A DNA stretch of 64,000 bases from Monomorium pharaonis (GCF_013373865.1 NC_050468.1:5330010-5394009); one strand, 5' to 3'; shown: positions 28,701-43,800, counted from the stretch's first letter. Made by a program: numbers and translations. Notes: generated by a model not told the origin, from the letters alone.

Positions 28701-31700
28701 GTGTATAAAATATTTAAATAATATTTAAAAATAAATAAATAATAAATATTTATGAATATTTATTATAAATATCGTGTTCTATCTGGATATGTGTTTACCT
28801 AAGGAGAGACATCTATCTGGATATTTCCTCTTAAGTTTTCATTAGAAAACTGATTAAGTCTCCATTTTCTTATATTTTCTTTTTTTCTCTGGTCACTTTC
28901 GTATATGCATGCGAACTTAATGCTCATACCATTTTTCGTTTTCTTTGTATGTACATTACGCAGGCAGTACCAAAATTAAATCAAATAAATTGCTTAGAAC
29001 TATTGTGCTCAGTCAATTTAGTCCCAGAAATCTACACTCTAACAATATTTTCTCTATATATTTCTCTACATATATTTAATCTAACATTACTATTTCCTTC
29101 GATACAATTGCAACAAATATTTTATTACGACTAAACAGATAAGATGTGTGTAGTCTAGTGGAATTTACGATACCATGTCGATGGGAAGTTTTTCTTCTTA
29201 TTACACATAAAATCATCTTTTTCAATACATTTCGAACACAAAAAATATTCTGTACAATTTTTTGTATATGAATATTCTAAGGGCATCACATATTATTGCA
29301 TTAATAATAATTCTCATTGCAAACAATATGCCATTTCGAACTAAAAAAAATACGCTCATTAACAAAATGTATTCCAAATTTGTTTACACTAGTAGGTTTG
29401 CATGTATTATAATAAACAATTATAATTGACGATGTATAAACATCAATTATTTAATTGATGACATGATAAGATAAAATTGATTATGACAACTTTTAGAAAG
29501 GTGTAATTTATGTATTAAGTGTACAAATTAATTTGATACCTTTTTTTAATGAAATTTAAAGTTTATTTACAAAAAGACGAATACACATTTAATATTTGAA
29601 ATAATCTTCATTATTTTGATGAATTTACTTCATCTTTCAGGCAATTGACGAACGTCTTCGCGAAAGAAACTTAGCAATTTTTTTGACTCGATAAAGTTAT
29701 CGATGTTTTTTCGGACCTCGTTAACTATTTTAAAGTGCTCATCAGCCAGGTGTTGAAGCAACAGAAAGTAGATAGTAGCCCAACGGGGCGAGATAAGCCG
29801 CGGGAGGGAGAACGCAGAATTTCTCAACCCAATATATACATAACGATCTTAATCCCTTTTGCGGTATGTGATTGAGTGTTGTGCTGCAAGATTGCTATTT
29901 GCCTATATTCGCTGCCAATGTAAGATCTCTTTAATTCTAACGCATTGTTTAAACGGATATAGTTGTTGTTAATAGTACTCTGCAGTAACAATCTGGCTAG
30001 GATTCAGTAAGTCGTAATGCACTCTTCATTCTGTTCAGCTAAAATATTTAGCAAAACTTTTTTTATATGAATACTAAGCTTTGGAGTCAATTTCGACGGT
30101 TCATCTAGTTCTACCCATTTTTTGCGTTAGGATGTTATAATTCTCCATCGCCCATAATGATTTTGTACAGAAAATCTTTTCTTTTGAATCGGGTTAACAA
30201 AAATATTGCCGTGTCGAATCTTTGCTACTTGTTTTCCAAACTCAGATTCTGCGAAACTAATCTACCTTCTTTTTTAATTTTACCAAGTTAATGTAGACAA
30301 TGAGATATGCATTGTTGAGTAACTCTGAGTTGTAATGCAATATCCTGTTGAGTTTGAGCGGAGCTTTCAATCAAAGTTGCTCGAGTTTTTCGTCGTCGAA
30401 TCTGGTATCACTTTTTACACGTTTTATATAAATTATAGCATCTTCACCCAGAGCGACACAAAGTATCTCCTTAGCAGCATTTCTTTTAATTGCAATGCGA
30501 AAATAAACGCAATGTCTCAAATGCTACTTATCGCCATTGAGCTCACTGCTGTTTCATGAGATTATGTCGCCTGCCAAAGCACGTAGGATGCGATCGGGAA
30601 GATGCTATTAGCGCTATTTAACGCTAAAGGCTATTTATGGAGTTAGATGATAGTTCTAACAAACGCGATTATAACATGACTGCTGGTAGTATGCTACATT
30701 ATAACTGTGTGCTACAACCGCTCTTTCTTCCGAGGTGATATGATAATAGCGTTGTCGTTTACAAGCTCCATGAACGCTCAAATGCTATCGCTATCACTAT
30801 TGACTCTATGAACAATGTTGATAGTGTTTGCGTTTGTAGCATCCTTGAATGCATTTATAGTGTTGTCAAAATTTGTGAGTGATACACGCTTACAAACCGC
30901 AAAAGGGCGGGAAACTATTTAGTTCGAAAAAGTTATAAGGCACGAAATGTAAAAAATTAATTTGTACACTGAATTAGTTTGTACACCTAATATATTAATG
31001 TTTAATTTAATTTAATTTTTCTTCGCATAAAGATTTTTTTTCTTGTAAATTTGGAATATATGTTTATAGATTGCTTAAGATCATTAAACAAAACAAAATA
31101 TGACCATAGTGACCATCATCCACAGACTTAAAATTTATGGACGTATTTCGTGGTGTATATATTTAGAATAAAACTCTAATACTATTTTATATGATCATGT
31201 CTTCTTAAAATTAAAAATAATTTTAAAAAGCTTATTAGCAATATTAGATGAAATATTATCTTTTACAATCAACTTTTGTACAAACTCGTCTTATAATCAG
31301 AAATTACTGATATTACATCGTCAACGTTATATCATCGTTACTATTAATATAAAATTGTGAGTCTAATAATTCAACGTTATTATCAAGTTGTAATTCTATT
31401 AACAATTTAAATTTATTGTTATCGTATATTAATTATATATATTAATATATAATTAATAATTTTCATAGAATGCATAATTTTATTTAACAAAATTGCTTTT
31501 GGTTTTTTTAATCATATTAGATACAGTATTTTATATATTTTAAACGCAATAAATTTAAACTTTTATAATGTTTTATTAACTTTTATAAAGTTTTATAATG
31601 TAGTTCATTATTTATTGGTTCTTTCGTTTTTTTTTATACGTATCGAATATCTTTTGAAATTGTAAAAGTGTGTTAAAAATATTACTAAAAAAATATTACA

Positions 31701-34700
31701 TAAAGTAATATTATTACATAAAATAATTATGTCAATTTGTCTGAAAAGAAGTTTCGTTTACCTGAGAGAACAATGTGTTTAATTGTTTACGAACGGTCGG
31801 TCTATCAAGTCAGAGTATAGATTTTTCGAATTAGTATATAAGCACTGGACGCTCTGAATTTTACGCGTGAATTATCCTCTTATGCAATTTTCCGTTTATG
31901 CAAAGTACTTACTATTACAGAGTTTCCTGGTGAACAAGAAACAAAGAGAGGCAGCTGCCGCGGCAAACGGAGCAGTACCCGGTACACCCGGATATAGGAG
32001 TTGGTAAGTTACACAATCAAAGAATATATGTGTAGAAGAATAAAAAGAAATTGATAAAATAATTGAATTGTAGAGTACATATTTTGAAAAAATAATTCTC
32101 ATAAACTTTAGTAGGAAAGAGGAAGGAATGTTCTTTCTTTAATTATGAGCGAATCGAACTGAAACGCTTTTTTTTATTAAAAGTTGTATTTATAGATAAA
32201 ATTAACACAATTTTTTTCTACGAATATTTAAACAGACATCTAACATTAAAAATGAACTATTTTGTTAAAATCCAAATTTTCTTTTAAATATTTTTTTTTT
32301 GTAAATTTGAATACATATATATCTAATAAAATCGCGGCTTAATTTGTAGAAAAATGTATTCTATAAAATTTTAAAGTACATTAATTTATTTTTTGACAAG
32401 ACGCAAAATGTGTCTACAATAATGTGTTTAATTAATAATTGATTGGCGTTTTCGGGGCATACTTTTGTACTAAGTTTTCTTATGACAAAAATCTTGATGT
32501 GCGATGAATCTCTCGATATAATTGCTGCAAACAAAGCAATTTTCTTCCGACGAAGTTAATATTTAATATACGCCCAGACATTTTCAATGGGATCGGACGA
32601 TTGTGAAGGTCAATTCAACTATGGTTATGGAAAACTGCTGCTTCTATACAGTGCTATGATGTTTTGAATCGTATCCTCCTGTAAGATCTAATCTTCATTT
32701 TTTGCTACATCAATGTTAGGCAGATGGTATCAAATTCTTTTGATGTATTTTTAGCATTATTTCGGCATTCAGAGTCAATAAATAAGTAGAGTATATTCCT
32801 GTTATGAAAAAAAGCCCCCAAATATGATTCGATAAACCATTGACATTAAAAATATATGTTTTTTTACATACACAAAGCATGAAGGAGAGGGATATCCTCG
32901 TTGAAATACTGTAAAAATTTCAATTATAGCTTTTACTAACTACAAATTATGCCATGCCCGCTTTCATTAGACATTTTGTGTGTACATGCGCGTGTGCGCG
33001 CGCGTATGTATGTACATATGTATATATATACTCAGCCCTAGTAATCCATTCTTCCTAATTATTACTAAAGGTGTTAATAGGACCCGCAAGTTCGTACGAG
33101 TATTGCTGCGTAGAAGTGACGATCGTCAATTCTTATTTGATACGCATGATTTGTAAACGCGTGCACGCACACAACTCACAGCGGCGCTTGGCCCATGACA
33201 CAGGATCTCACACGAACTTCCGGGTTAGAATGCTAGTCTCAGATTTCTGCTATATGGTTGCCACTATGGAGGAGAAAAACTAAAGACAAAATTAAAGAAT
33301 TTAATTAAAAAATCAGTGACCGCTCAATGATTCTTTAATATGATTAGTTTTTGCTTTTAAACTTTCTTCCCCTCTACAACTGCGACTATGTGTGTACAAA
33401 AGTACGAAATTGGCGTCGCTGTTTCCGAATCCTAGATAAGATGGAGTATATCTTATAAAGTATATTATGCATATATTATTAAAGTACCCAATTTGCTCCC
33501 TCCTAAGCTTTGGAGATTTTTCTAATTTTTTGATGAATACGAAATTAAAAAATAAGGGTCAGATTTAAAATAGGAAACATTTTTGAAATTAAAAAAAAAT
33601 TATGAAATATTTGCAATTATTTATATAAGTATAAGTAAAGATTTTAAGAAAGATAGCACTTGGGTCATATTGATTACATACCCAATGTCCAGCTATGTAT
33701 TTTTCTCTTTTTCGTAAATATTTTTGAAAAAATGCGAAATAACGGAATCAACATGTTTAATTTATTAACTTATGGAAAAAGTTATACATACAGCTATTCA
33801 TTAAATAATGAAACTGTGTTTATTTACAAAGGACGTTATTTTAACTTTTATTTATCAAAAAGCTTCAACTAATTAGAGAAAGACAGGAAATACTAATTAA
33901 AAAATTAAACATTAAATAAAGAAACAGAATCTCTGGCCATAATGGTTTTACAATATAAAGAACTTTCTTTCTTTAATTATAAACAAGATGTTTTAATAAA
34001 AACTTAAAATAAATACAGTGTTGAAAAGCATAAATAAAGAGCTACAATAATATAAATTGTGAATATTTATAATTGTTACATGATAGTTACACAAAGCAAA
34101 AACTTATCTCTAAAATTTTAAATTTAGAAAAACACAATTTGAATAAAGTGTGATTACGAGCCGTAAAAAAGGAGATGAGCAGTTAACTAGCATAAATACA
34201 TTATATCGACTTCCTGAGCAATATATTAGCGTTATCTGTGAAATTTATTTTGTAACTATTTGAAAATGAGGATGAGCCAAATTGGGTACATGGCCATATT
34301 GGGTACAAGTACCTTATATATAATCATACTTTTACACATAATGATAGATCAGGATATTTACTATACAGAAAAAAAGTAAGATAGCCAATAACATATGTAA
34401 TTGCAGGCTGCCAACTACATAAAATATTCAATACAATAATATTTGCTATTAATGCAAGTACAATGTTGATACTGCAATAGCATATATTATTGTATTGAGT
34501 ATATCTGTAGTTGGCAGACCGCAACTACATATTTTATTGAATATATTACTTTTTTTCTCAGTTACCGACAAAAACCAGGAAAACTTAAACATTTCAATGG
34601 ATTAATTTTTTCTCTTGAATTTTTATGAGATTTATTAATATTCAAGGAAATTTTAAGAATTATATTTTTTTAATTTCAATTCTATCATGCTTTTAGATAA

Positions 34701-34785
34701 AATTTCTATATAGAGAATTCGAAATTATCAAAAAAAATTTTTACAAATTTTGAATAAATCTGAATAATTTTTTTTTGCGCGCGCG

Positions 34786-34821
<36 letters not shown>

Positions 34822-37800
34822 TTTATTTTTTAATTTTTATTATAAATACATATATTAAATGTATATTAAAATACTTTTTCAATTACATATATAATTCTTC
34901 TGAGGTTGTAATAGTTGCGAATATTCTCTTCTTTTATCGTGTAAACGACTATACTTTGCCAAAAATTATATTGTTTTATCTTTACGATAACTGTAGCTAA
35001 AAAAGTCCCATTGCGCTGATTGGTTTAGAACGCGTCAAATCAAAATTTGCACGTCATTTTGGTTTTAATGGGTCGTTGCGATCGTCGTCGTTAGTCTCCT
35101 TTGCCACCGACGAAGTAACGGTAATAGCACAACCTGGCCCAGTTATCCATTTAGCAACGGCCGATGTGCTTTCGACGTTATTTCCTTGTCTCTGCCAATA
35201 ATAACTTTGTTTTAAATATATGCAAACTTAAAAAATATATCTTTTATTCAAATTTTATAAAAAGAAATACATATATTTTCTCTATCTTGCGAAAATGACA
35301 TGATAAAACATAAAAACATATACATTATATGATATTTAATTCAATAAAAAATAATTTCAGAATTTTAATACTGTTTTAAACATCTTATTTAAAAATATAT
35401 TAAGTAAAATTTGTGTTATTATTTGTGTTAATATTGCATGATGCGAGGCACTACTGTGTCCTTTGATAAAATTAACATATTATAAATATTATATTATTAT
35501 ACATAAATATATTATAAATATTATATTATTTTAAATTAAAATTGTTTATAAAAACTTATACACAGAAAAAAAATGTAATGTAGCTAATAACATATGTGAT
35601 TGCGGGCTGCCAACTACATAAAATACTCAATACAATAATATTTGTTATTAATGCAAGTACAATGTTGATACTGCAATAGCATATATTATTGTATTAAGTA
35701 TGTCTGTAGTTGGCAGCCCGCAATAACAAATCTTATTGAATATATTACTTTTTTTTCAGTGTACAAAAATAACACATAAAAGAAGTATTGCTATAATTTT
35801 ACTAATAAACGTACGCGTTAAAATAATTAAGTCTATATATACAAATTTATCTAACTTATTTTATAATTTTTTTACAAACAATTTTAAAATTAAAAATTAA
35901 AAAGTTAAGACTTTGATTGTAATGCAGATACATTTCAACATAATTAATTTTTTTATTAATTGTTCTTTATCTGTACATTAATAATTTGTTATCTATGCAT
36001 TAATAATTGTTATCGACGTCTCGAATTTTTTTCATCCAGGTTACAACCGCAATCAGAATCATCAAGCACCACAAATGCAGCGCATCCATACCAGATGCCG
36101 CAGATGCTTCAAAAGTTTGGCGACGATTTCCCACTCAGAAAAACAGGTAATTGTTCCGAAATGTCTCAAATAATTTATGCATACTCCGTATAAATAGTTT
36201 GTGTGCCAATAGAATGTCTACTAAAGCATGGTGTTTCGATGTTCGAAAAACGAGTTAAGCCCCAGAAAAGCCGCTAACGCGTCGATGCAATGTTTGCTTT
36301 CTTTGATCATAATTTTATTCGGGAATATACAGAAAGACAGTAATTTTCCTCAATGAAATTTGCTCGAACGAATTATCCACAATGCTGACATGCACATGGC
36401 AAATTGACAGGCATTTCATCTCCGAATTAATTATAGGAAAATTCCTAATTTTCTGCAAATGTCCGTCTTCTATACACTACTTGATACTTCATGTCTGCTT
36501 AACCTTAGTATAAAAATTAAATAATAATTAAAAATAAAAGAAAATTAATTTTTTGGGAAAGGAGGGATTTTATAGATGCTTCTAAGCATCTCGATATCTA
36601 ATTAGTAACTATGTTTTAAGACTAACAAAAATGTTGGCGCACAGTTTATATAAGCTAGAAATGTTAAATTCGTAGAAAAGCATCAAGATCCGCTGCAGAT
36701 TGAATAGGCAATCTTATCTTTCTATTTAAAACAAAATTAAGCTAAGTTTGTCCATTTGTTAATCTTAATTGATACTTCCCAGACAACATAATGTCCAAAA
36801 TCGTGACATAAGACGTTTTTAAGATGTCTTTTAAACGTCTTATGTCATATTTTTTAAAAGATGTCCAAAAGACGTCTTTAAAACGTCTTATGTCACGATT
36901 TTGGACATTATGTTGTCTGGGTTATTTATACAAAGAAAAGTGTATGCAACATCCACAAACATGTAAAATATTAACAATATGGCGAGAACGTGTACGGTTA
37001 GTCTTGTCTCCTCAGGAATTCTATTATCTAAAAATAGCACTATTGTTCTTTGACATGACTTAATGCGTTAAAAAATACGTGATTGCCGTGAGTTCACATA
37101 ATCAAAAAAGCAAGAAGTTAAAAAAAGATAAACCATCTTGAAAAATATTAAAAACACATATGCAAAAAATCCATCATATTTCAATTTCTTGAAAAGTATT
37201 TTAAAGCTTGAAATTTCTTTTTTCAAGCGATCTGCTTTTTAGCGATTTTAATTTTTTTTCATGAAATCATGAAATGGCCCAATAATTAAGCTTGATCAAA
37301 ATGAAATTTTTTATACAACTTTGTTGCATTACGCCTGCATCAATAAATTTTTAGTATAATAAATTTTTGTAACCTAACAAGGCCCATGGTCAAACCATTA
37401 TGGTTAGCTAAACAATTACAATCAGAAGGAAGACAAGAGCATAAAAATTTTTTTGACATATAAAGCACTAGAAAAGTTAATTTTATATTGTCCATATTAA
37501 CTTAGATTTGAAAAAAATTAATATTTTTTAATTTAAAATAAAGCTAGAGATATACAATAATCTTGATAAAAATAAGATAAAAACATTTATTTAATAATTC
37601 TCTAAATAACTGTATATAGTAAGTACAATCGTTGTTTATTTATTTCTTGCTAGACGCGAATATCAGGAAATTTCTTTTTAAAATTCTATTCGTAGCCTTC
37701 TTCCGCGTTACATACATGTCAGTAAATGATAATACGAGCGAGCAAACGCGAAAGCGAAATGCAAAATGACATCGCGTCGAGTTTTTGCCTTCCCTCCCCT

Positions 37801-40800
37801 TTCCTCTCTCTGCCCCTTTCTTCGGTATGACAATGACCAACTAACAATCGGCTGAAAAATTGGCCAGCCTCGGAGCCGAATTTGCTGAAGGTGCGACTAA
37901 AACAGCGCGTGGAGAGGAACATGGCAGCGTCAAGAAATTCACCCCTGATGGCACGCCGGAAGGATCGCCTGGCGTCGCATCTCAAGCGGAAGTCGTTACT
38001 AGCAAGTACGTTCCTCTCTCTTTCACTCACACACGCGCGCGCGCGCGCGCGAGCTTTCTTCGAGAGAACGACTTTAGAGTATCTCAAAACGAATTTCTAT
38101 ATTTTCTTTTGTGCAAACGTTCGCCAACATTACTATAATACATGTGCACAGCTATCTTTTTCTTTCTCTCTCTTTCTTTTTCTTTTATTGCCCAAGTGTT
38201 CGATTAATTGACTGTTGAGTTTTTGATGTTTGCTACTTACTCTCCTGTAACAGCATGAGCAAGACCATCTTCCGATTAACACATATAAATTAGCGCTAAA
38301 ACTCTCCGGGAATATTTGAGTGAGTCGTCTATGACGAAACTCCCCTAATAACATGACGGGTCGAGAGACATCTCAAAAAGGCACTTTTGGACACACTTTT
38401 AAACGTATTGTACTATTTAGGTCGTAGATTAGGTCATGGACTGTCAAAATTTACATGTACGTGTTACATATGACGAGTGTGGATGGTCAATTTATTTTCG
38501 GAAATACCATTAAGCCGTCTGTTCTTTTTATTCGCGCGTTGCAAATTTGATTTTGCATGCGATTTCCAGGTGCGCGATCATCATTCATTTGTTTCGCATA
38601 CATTCTTATTATTGTGTAACGAACCGAACTGTTTCTCCTTATTCTTCTTGGAGGCTCCAACGTACTAATTGTACGTTTTTCAGACCCTGGCAGCAATCCT
38701 GAGTCCGGGCCTAACTCTCCTCCGACTGTGAATAATTCTCAAGCTAGTCCCACTGCTGGAAGCAACACAGCGATACAGGAAGTAAGTTTCCATTTATGTT
38801 GCCACGATCTATTGGTATGCCATAAAAATTTACTACGAGATATTTTACTCTGATTTATACAGGAAGGTGAAAATCCAGCGTATGGAGGACGTCTCACTAG
38901 CAGTAGTCAACAAGGCAGCCTTTCAGATCTTTCACTCTTTAGTTCACCGTCCATGCCCAATATCTCGTTGGGCAGACCACACGTACCATCGAGCTCTTCG
39001 GTAAGTGTAATATTTTTTATTTGAAACTCGTATCTTCTTAATTTACTTGGACTACAATTTGCGTAACTTTTTTTACAACTATAAAATGTAATAAGACAAT
39101 TTAAAAATTCAATCCAGAATTGTAAGTATTGCGTAAAGATTATGAACTTTAATCTGGGATGTAGAGATACAAATTCATCTAGCATCCCTTGACAGAGGTC
39201 AAGATTCCACAGTTTATCCTGATATTTAATATCTCTAAACCTTTCTTACCGCGCATATGATATAAAATAAGCGAATTCACATTTCGTCTGCATTTTCATC
39301 ATAATTTGATGGTAATATTAATGATTCTTCATCAAAGCAATCATCGAGGAATTGAGTATAAATTGAGATGTTCTCTTGGAATCGAGCTTTACTGAAAAAC
39401 CACGTGTTGCAATGTGAGGAACAACACCCCATAACATTGATCTATTTTGCATTCACAAATATGTTCAATAATAGTATCAATACCATCTTGTTTTGTCAGT
39501 AAGTAAATATACAAAATATATTACAGAATTCGAGTGCCTAGAACAGAATCGAGCTTTGAATAAGATACTATTCTGGCGATATACTGGTTGAATATTTCGC
39601 ATAATCATCTTTTTTCAATATTTACTACTTTTTAATTCGGATTTCAGCTTTTTCCATATCCGATACTCTACTTTTCGCAGTTTGTTCTAAATGTTGATCA
39701 AGAAGTTTTTAAAATCAAGCGTCAAGCTTCAACCTGTCTACTTTGCAACATTTGAATGAAACTTGTAAAAATCTTTATAAATAGATTAGCTAATCATCAC
39801 TACGTTAAATGGTTCATCCTAATCCACCTCAACACTATCGCTAAACTGAAGTCGAAAAGATCCTTCATTTCCATTATGTGCTTGTCCAAAGTTCCGCCTT
39901 CGCCAAGTTCTACCCGGCACATTTTCTTCAATAACAACACTTTCTTGGAAATTGTCGCCTTTTTATGATAAATTTCAAGCGTCGATCATGCATCTTGTAG
40001 TTGTTGTTTTCTTAATCAAAAGCAACTGACTTATTTCTAGAAACAAACCAATCGCAGAACGTGCCTTGCAGTCTGTCTTCTTTAAATCGTTGGACCTTTT
40101 TTTACGCAAGAAAAATTCTTATGGATCCTTGGTTTTTTGAGAGAAATTGAGAGGTATATCGAACTCCTGCCCTCTTGTATGGAAGGCGGATCTCTCGACT
40201 AAAACCTGACATCTTATCCAGACATTGTGAAAACTGTCCTGGAAAATGTGGTATTATTTCCAAGACTGTTCTTATATCTCTGCAACGTACATTGAATTTG
40301 CTTCTTTAGGTTTCAATCTACTAAAAATATCCCACAGATCTTCTTGTTTGAGAAGCATTTGTATTAGGTACTTTTATATCCAACGAGAAATGATACGTTG
40401 AATTGATATCTAAAGAAGAAAATCAACATTTTTCTTGTTGAGTGCTTTACAACAATTATATAACATTATTATATTTCCATATGTTTCAAGAGATTGACAG
40501 CAATTTAACTGATTTATTAAACTTTTGTAACCTATAACTCATAAAGCACACATTTGGTATCAACACAACTTGCTATCTATTAAAAATTTTGGTCTACTCA
40601 CCGAAATTTTTCGATTGGCATCTGTTTTGATCTGCGACATGTTAGACAATTTTTGGCATTTTTTTTTTATATCAATTCTCAATTTTGATATTCAGGCGGT
40701 TACAGTTTCGATCCACTCATCGATTCAATAAACTATATAGTTCTTACTGTAAAATCAACCATGGTTAAACCAACCGATGGTTAAGAGGTATACAAACATA

Positions 40801-43800
40801 AAAAAGTTTTTATATTTTTTGACTCTCTGTTAACTTTAACTATTAGTTAGTATAACTATGAAATTGGCTGTGTAAATAATATGCAAAAAATATGTTTTTA
40901 ATATATTTTAAACGATTTGCTCTCTATAGCAAACAATATTTCCACTACTTCTCAAACAAACAGTTATTATTTCCTATTATTTAAAAATGATTTTTCAAGA
41001 TCTGTTCAGGTTTTACTTGAGGATTAAAATCGACTTTTTTAACATCTTTCTTTATAATGAAATCCGTAGACAAAAGATAAGATTGAAAGATTATAATATT
41101 TTAAGTAAAGAGTAAAAATTTGTATTATAAAATAAATGTTGTAAAAAATGCTACGTTATTTTTTATACAAAGTTATTTATTACAGTAACTCTATATTTTA
41201 TGTCATTAAAATGATAAGATAACAATTTTAGAATCTTTTTAAGTGTTTATTTGGCGTGTATTAAATTGTTCTTTGTTACATAGAGTGGAACGAAATTGGC
41301 ACCGGTTTCGGAAGCGGAAGTGCGGGCTGCGTTCACGGCGCGTCTGGGCATGCCGCTCACAGGCCAGATGCTGCATGGCACCTTGCCGTTCTATCCATCC
41401 CTGACAGTCATCGATGGCGAACATCCAGCATACATCCATAAACAAATACAGCAAAATTTACAGGAGCAAACAGCACCGTCCGCAACGGTGGGCGGCAACA
41501 GGCAACATTCGACAGCAGCAACGACGGTGTACCATACTGCGGCACCGATCACGGATACACAAGTAGCGCACGCAAGACTGCAAAAGGCTGGTCATCACCG
41601 GCCTTTAGGTAGTATGTTCCTTCTTTGTCTTTGTAGCTTTTACCAGGTACGTGCCTTGTTCCAACAGACAATGGTTTTCATCAAGAAAAATGATTTTGGA
41701 AACAAAGTTGAACTTGTCAAAATTCAAAATTTCTCAAGGGACCATTCCTACACGAAACATAGCACGCGTCGTTCAATAACTCTGTCGACAATGTATTAAA
41801 CTTAAGTATTTACACAACGGTTTTTTTTCTTATGTAGGTAGAACACAATCCGCACCCCTACCACTAGGTCATCCAATGCTGCAGGGCGGCATAATTGCAC
41901 CGACTACCCATTATGAGGAATATCTCGCGGAGAAGCAGTTGCATGATCAACAACAAGCGCACAATTATCTAAAACAACAGATCCGTCAGACTGTTCTGAC
42001 GCGAGTAGGTTCACGCGGTCAGACTAATCAGCTGGATGAAGCACCAGAATCCGAGGAATCCGAAGTAATAGATCTCACGGGCAAGAAGGATCACCCAGAA
42101 GAAAGCGAGATCTCAAAGCAGCAAAGAGATCGTGAACAGTTCTTGCAACAACAGAGGGATCTCATGATGAGACATACGTTGCAGACGAATGAATTAACTG
42201 CATATCCTGGTGGTTTAAGCAGAACCTCTCAATCAGCCAGGCCGCTCTCGAGAGCGCTGTCGAGTCCTCTAGTACATTTAGGTAAAATTTCAATATTCTT
42301 TTGTCATAAATAAGATAACGCGTTAAAAATTATTTGATTTTTAAAATAAAATATAGATTTTTTTTATATTGAATAAATTTTTGCATTTATTTCTAACACT
42401 GTATTGAATCCGTGGCAAATTGAATTAAAATATTCTTTTAGTCCGGACCATATTTCTGCGTAACTAAATTAAGTTTATGGATTATTAACTTTAATTTAAT
42501 TTTTAAAAATATTAACTTACCTAATTCTGGAGAAAAAAAAGGAGTAAAGAGATAAAAGAGATCAGCGCTGATCTAGTTTTTAAAGAATTAGTACTTTTAG
42601 CTCATGAAATAATTTGTCTCTAAAGGTCCTCAGACCAGTGGTGGTGATATTTTCGCGCGAAGTTCTTCGCATCGGCCCACCACAGGATTAGCCTATGATC
42701 CACTGATGCTGAAACATGCATGTGTCTGTGGCGAAACGGTTAGAGGTCATCCTGAACACGGTGGTCGATTACAAAGTGTGTGGGCTAGGCTATCGGAGAC
42801 GGGTTTGTTGCAACGTTGCGACCGAGTGCGCTCGCGCAAGGCTACACTCGAAGAAATTCAGACATGCCATAGTGAAGCTCATGCACTTTTATTTGGTAAG
42901 TCCCGTCCTTTTCATAAATATTATCATAAATATTCCACAAATATGCATTATGTTATGAATAAAAAAAACGATAATTTTAATTGATTAAATAAGAACGAAA
43001 TTAACAGTTAAGGCAATTTTATCACATAAAATCGAATTTTGATCTAAGAGAGGGGAAGAATCATTTAAAGTTTACTTTTTTCATATGTATAGTACGGGCA
43101 TAAGGAAAGTGACCACAATAAAATTTAATTATAGAAAAAACTATCATTTGATCGCTGTCCACTAGGGAGTCATTTTCCCCCCTATGTTTTGGGCCTCTTT
43201 TAAGGGTCCATTCTACCTTGTAGTCTGAAAAGGCAATTTTTAGTTTTTGGAAAAACTAAAAAAAGACACTTTTGTTTTTGTATTTTATTAATTTTATTTT
43301 AATGTATATTTAAGAATTTTAAGTCAATTTTGTATATTTGATTGTGGAGAAAAATCAGACAGTCGAAATCTCTGCACGCAAAACATTGGTCTCATCCCGA
43401 AAGTTTTTGAAACCGTAAAAGTCACCTGAAACAATTAAACAGAACATTTTTTCGATCAATATGAGTGTCGTTCTAGGATAAACTATTAGAAATTAACTCG
43501 GACACAAATTAACAAAATGGCGGCCTTTATAAAAAAATCAATTTTTGCGTCTCAATTTTTCAATAGTTTTTTGTTGCTAAAAAAACTATCATAGATATCG
43601 ATGTCTATTCCATGCATAAAACATTGCTTTACATTTTAAAAAAAGATTAGTGGTCATTTGTTGAATATTGTGCTCTATCACTTTTGCCAGCTCAAAAAAT
43701 GTTTTTAAAAAATGCATTTAAAGTTTGTATTGATTTTTATGGTTTTTATATTGATATAAACCTTTATATTTTGATACTTACAGCTAAATGATAATTACAG

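Larger units (their letters stand above)
32004..36039. other. HDAC4 intron 4
   Basis: About 4 kb, containing the Tc1 relic, a patch at 33,060-33,290 with no recognised content, the MITE pair and the 35.0-35.2 kb island. Confidence 0.6.

Noticed and set aside
30335..30559. 74-codon plus-strand frame
   Set aside because: Antisense to the mariner transposase relic.
33484..34290. Possible element bounded by GTACCCAATTT / AAATTGGGTAC
   Set aside because: Only about 11 bases match and nothing else supports an element.
37719..38354. Several 73-122-codon frames on both strands around HDAC4 exon 6
   Set aside because: Shadows of the real exon and of CT/GCGC low-complexity sequence. Only the frame giving ASEPNLLKVRLKQR joins the neighbouring exons.
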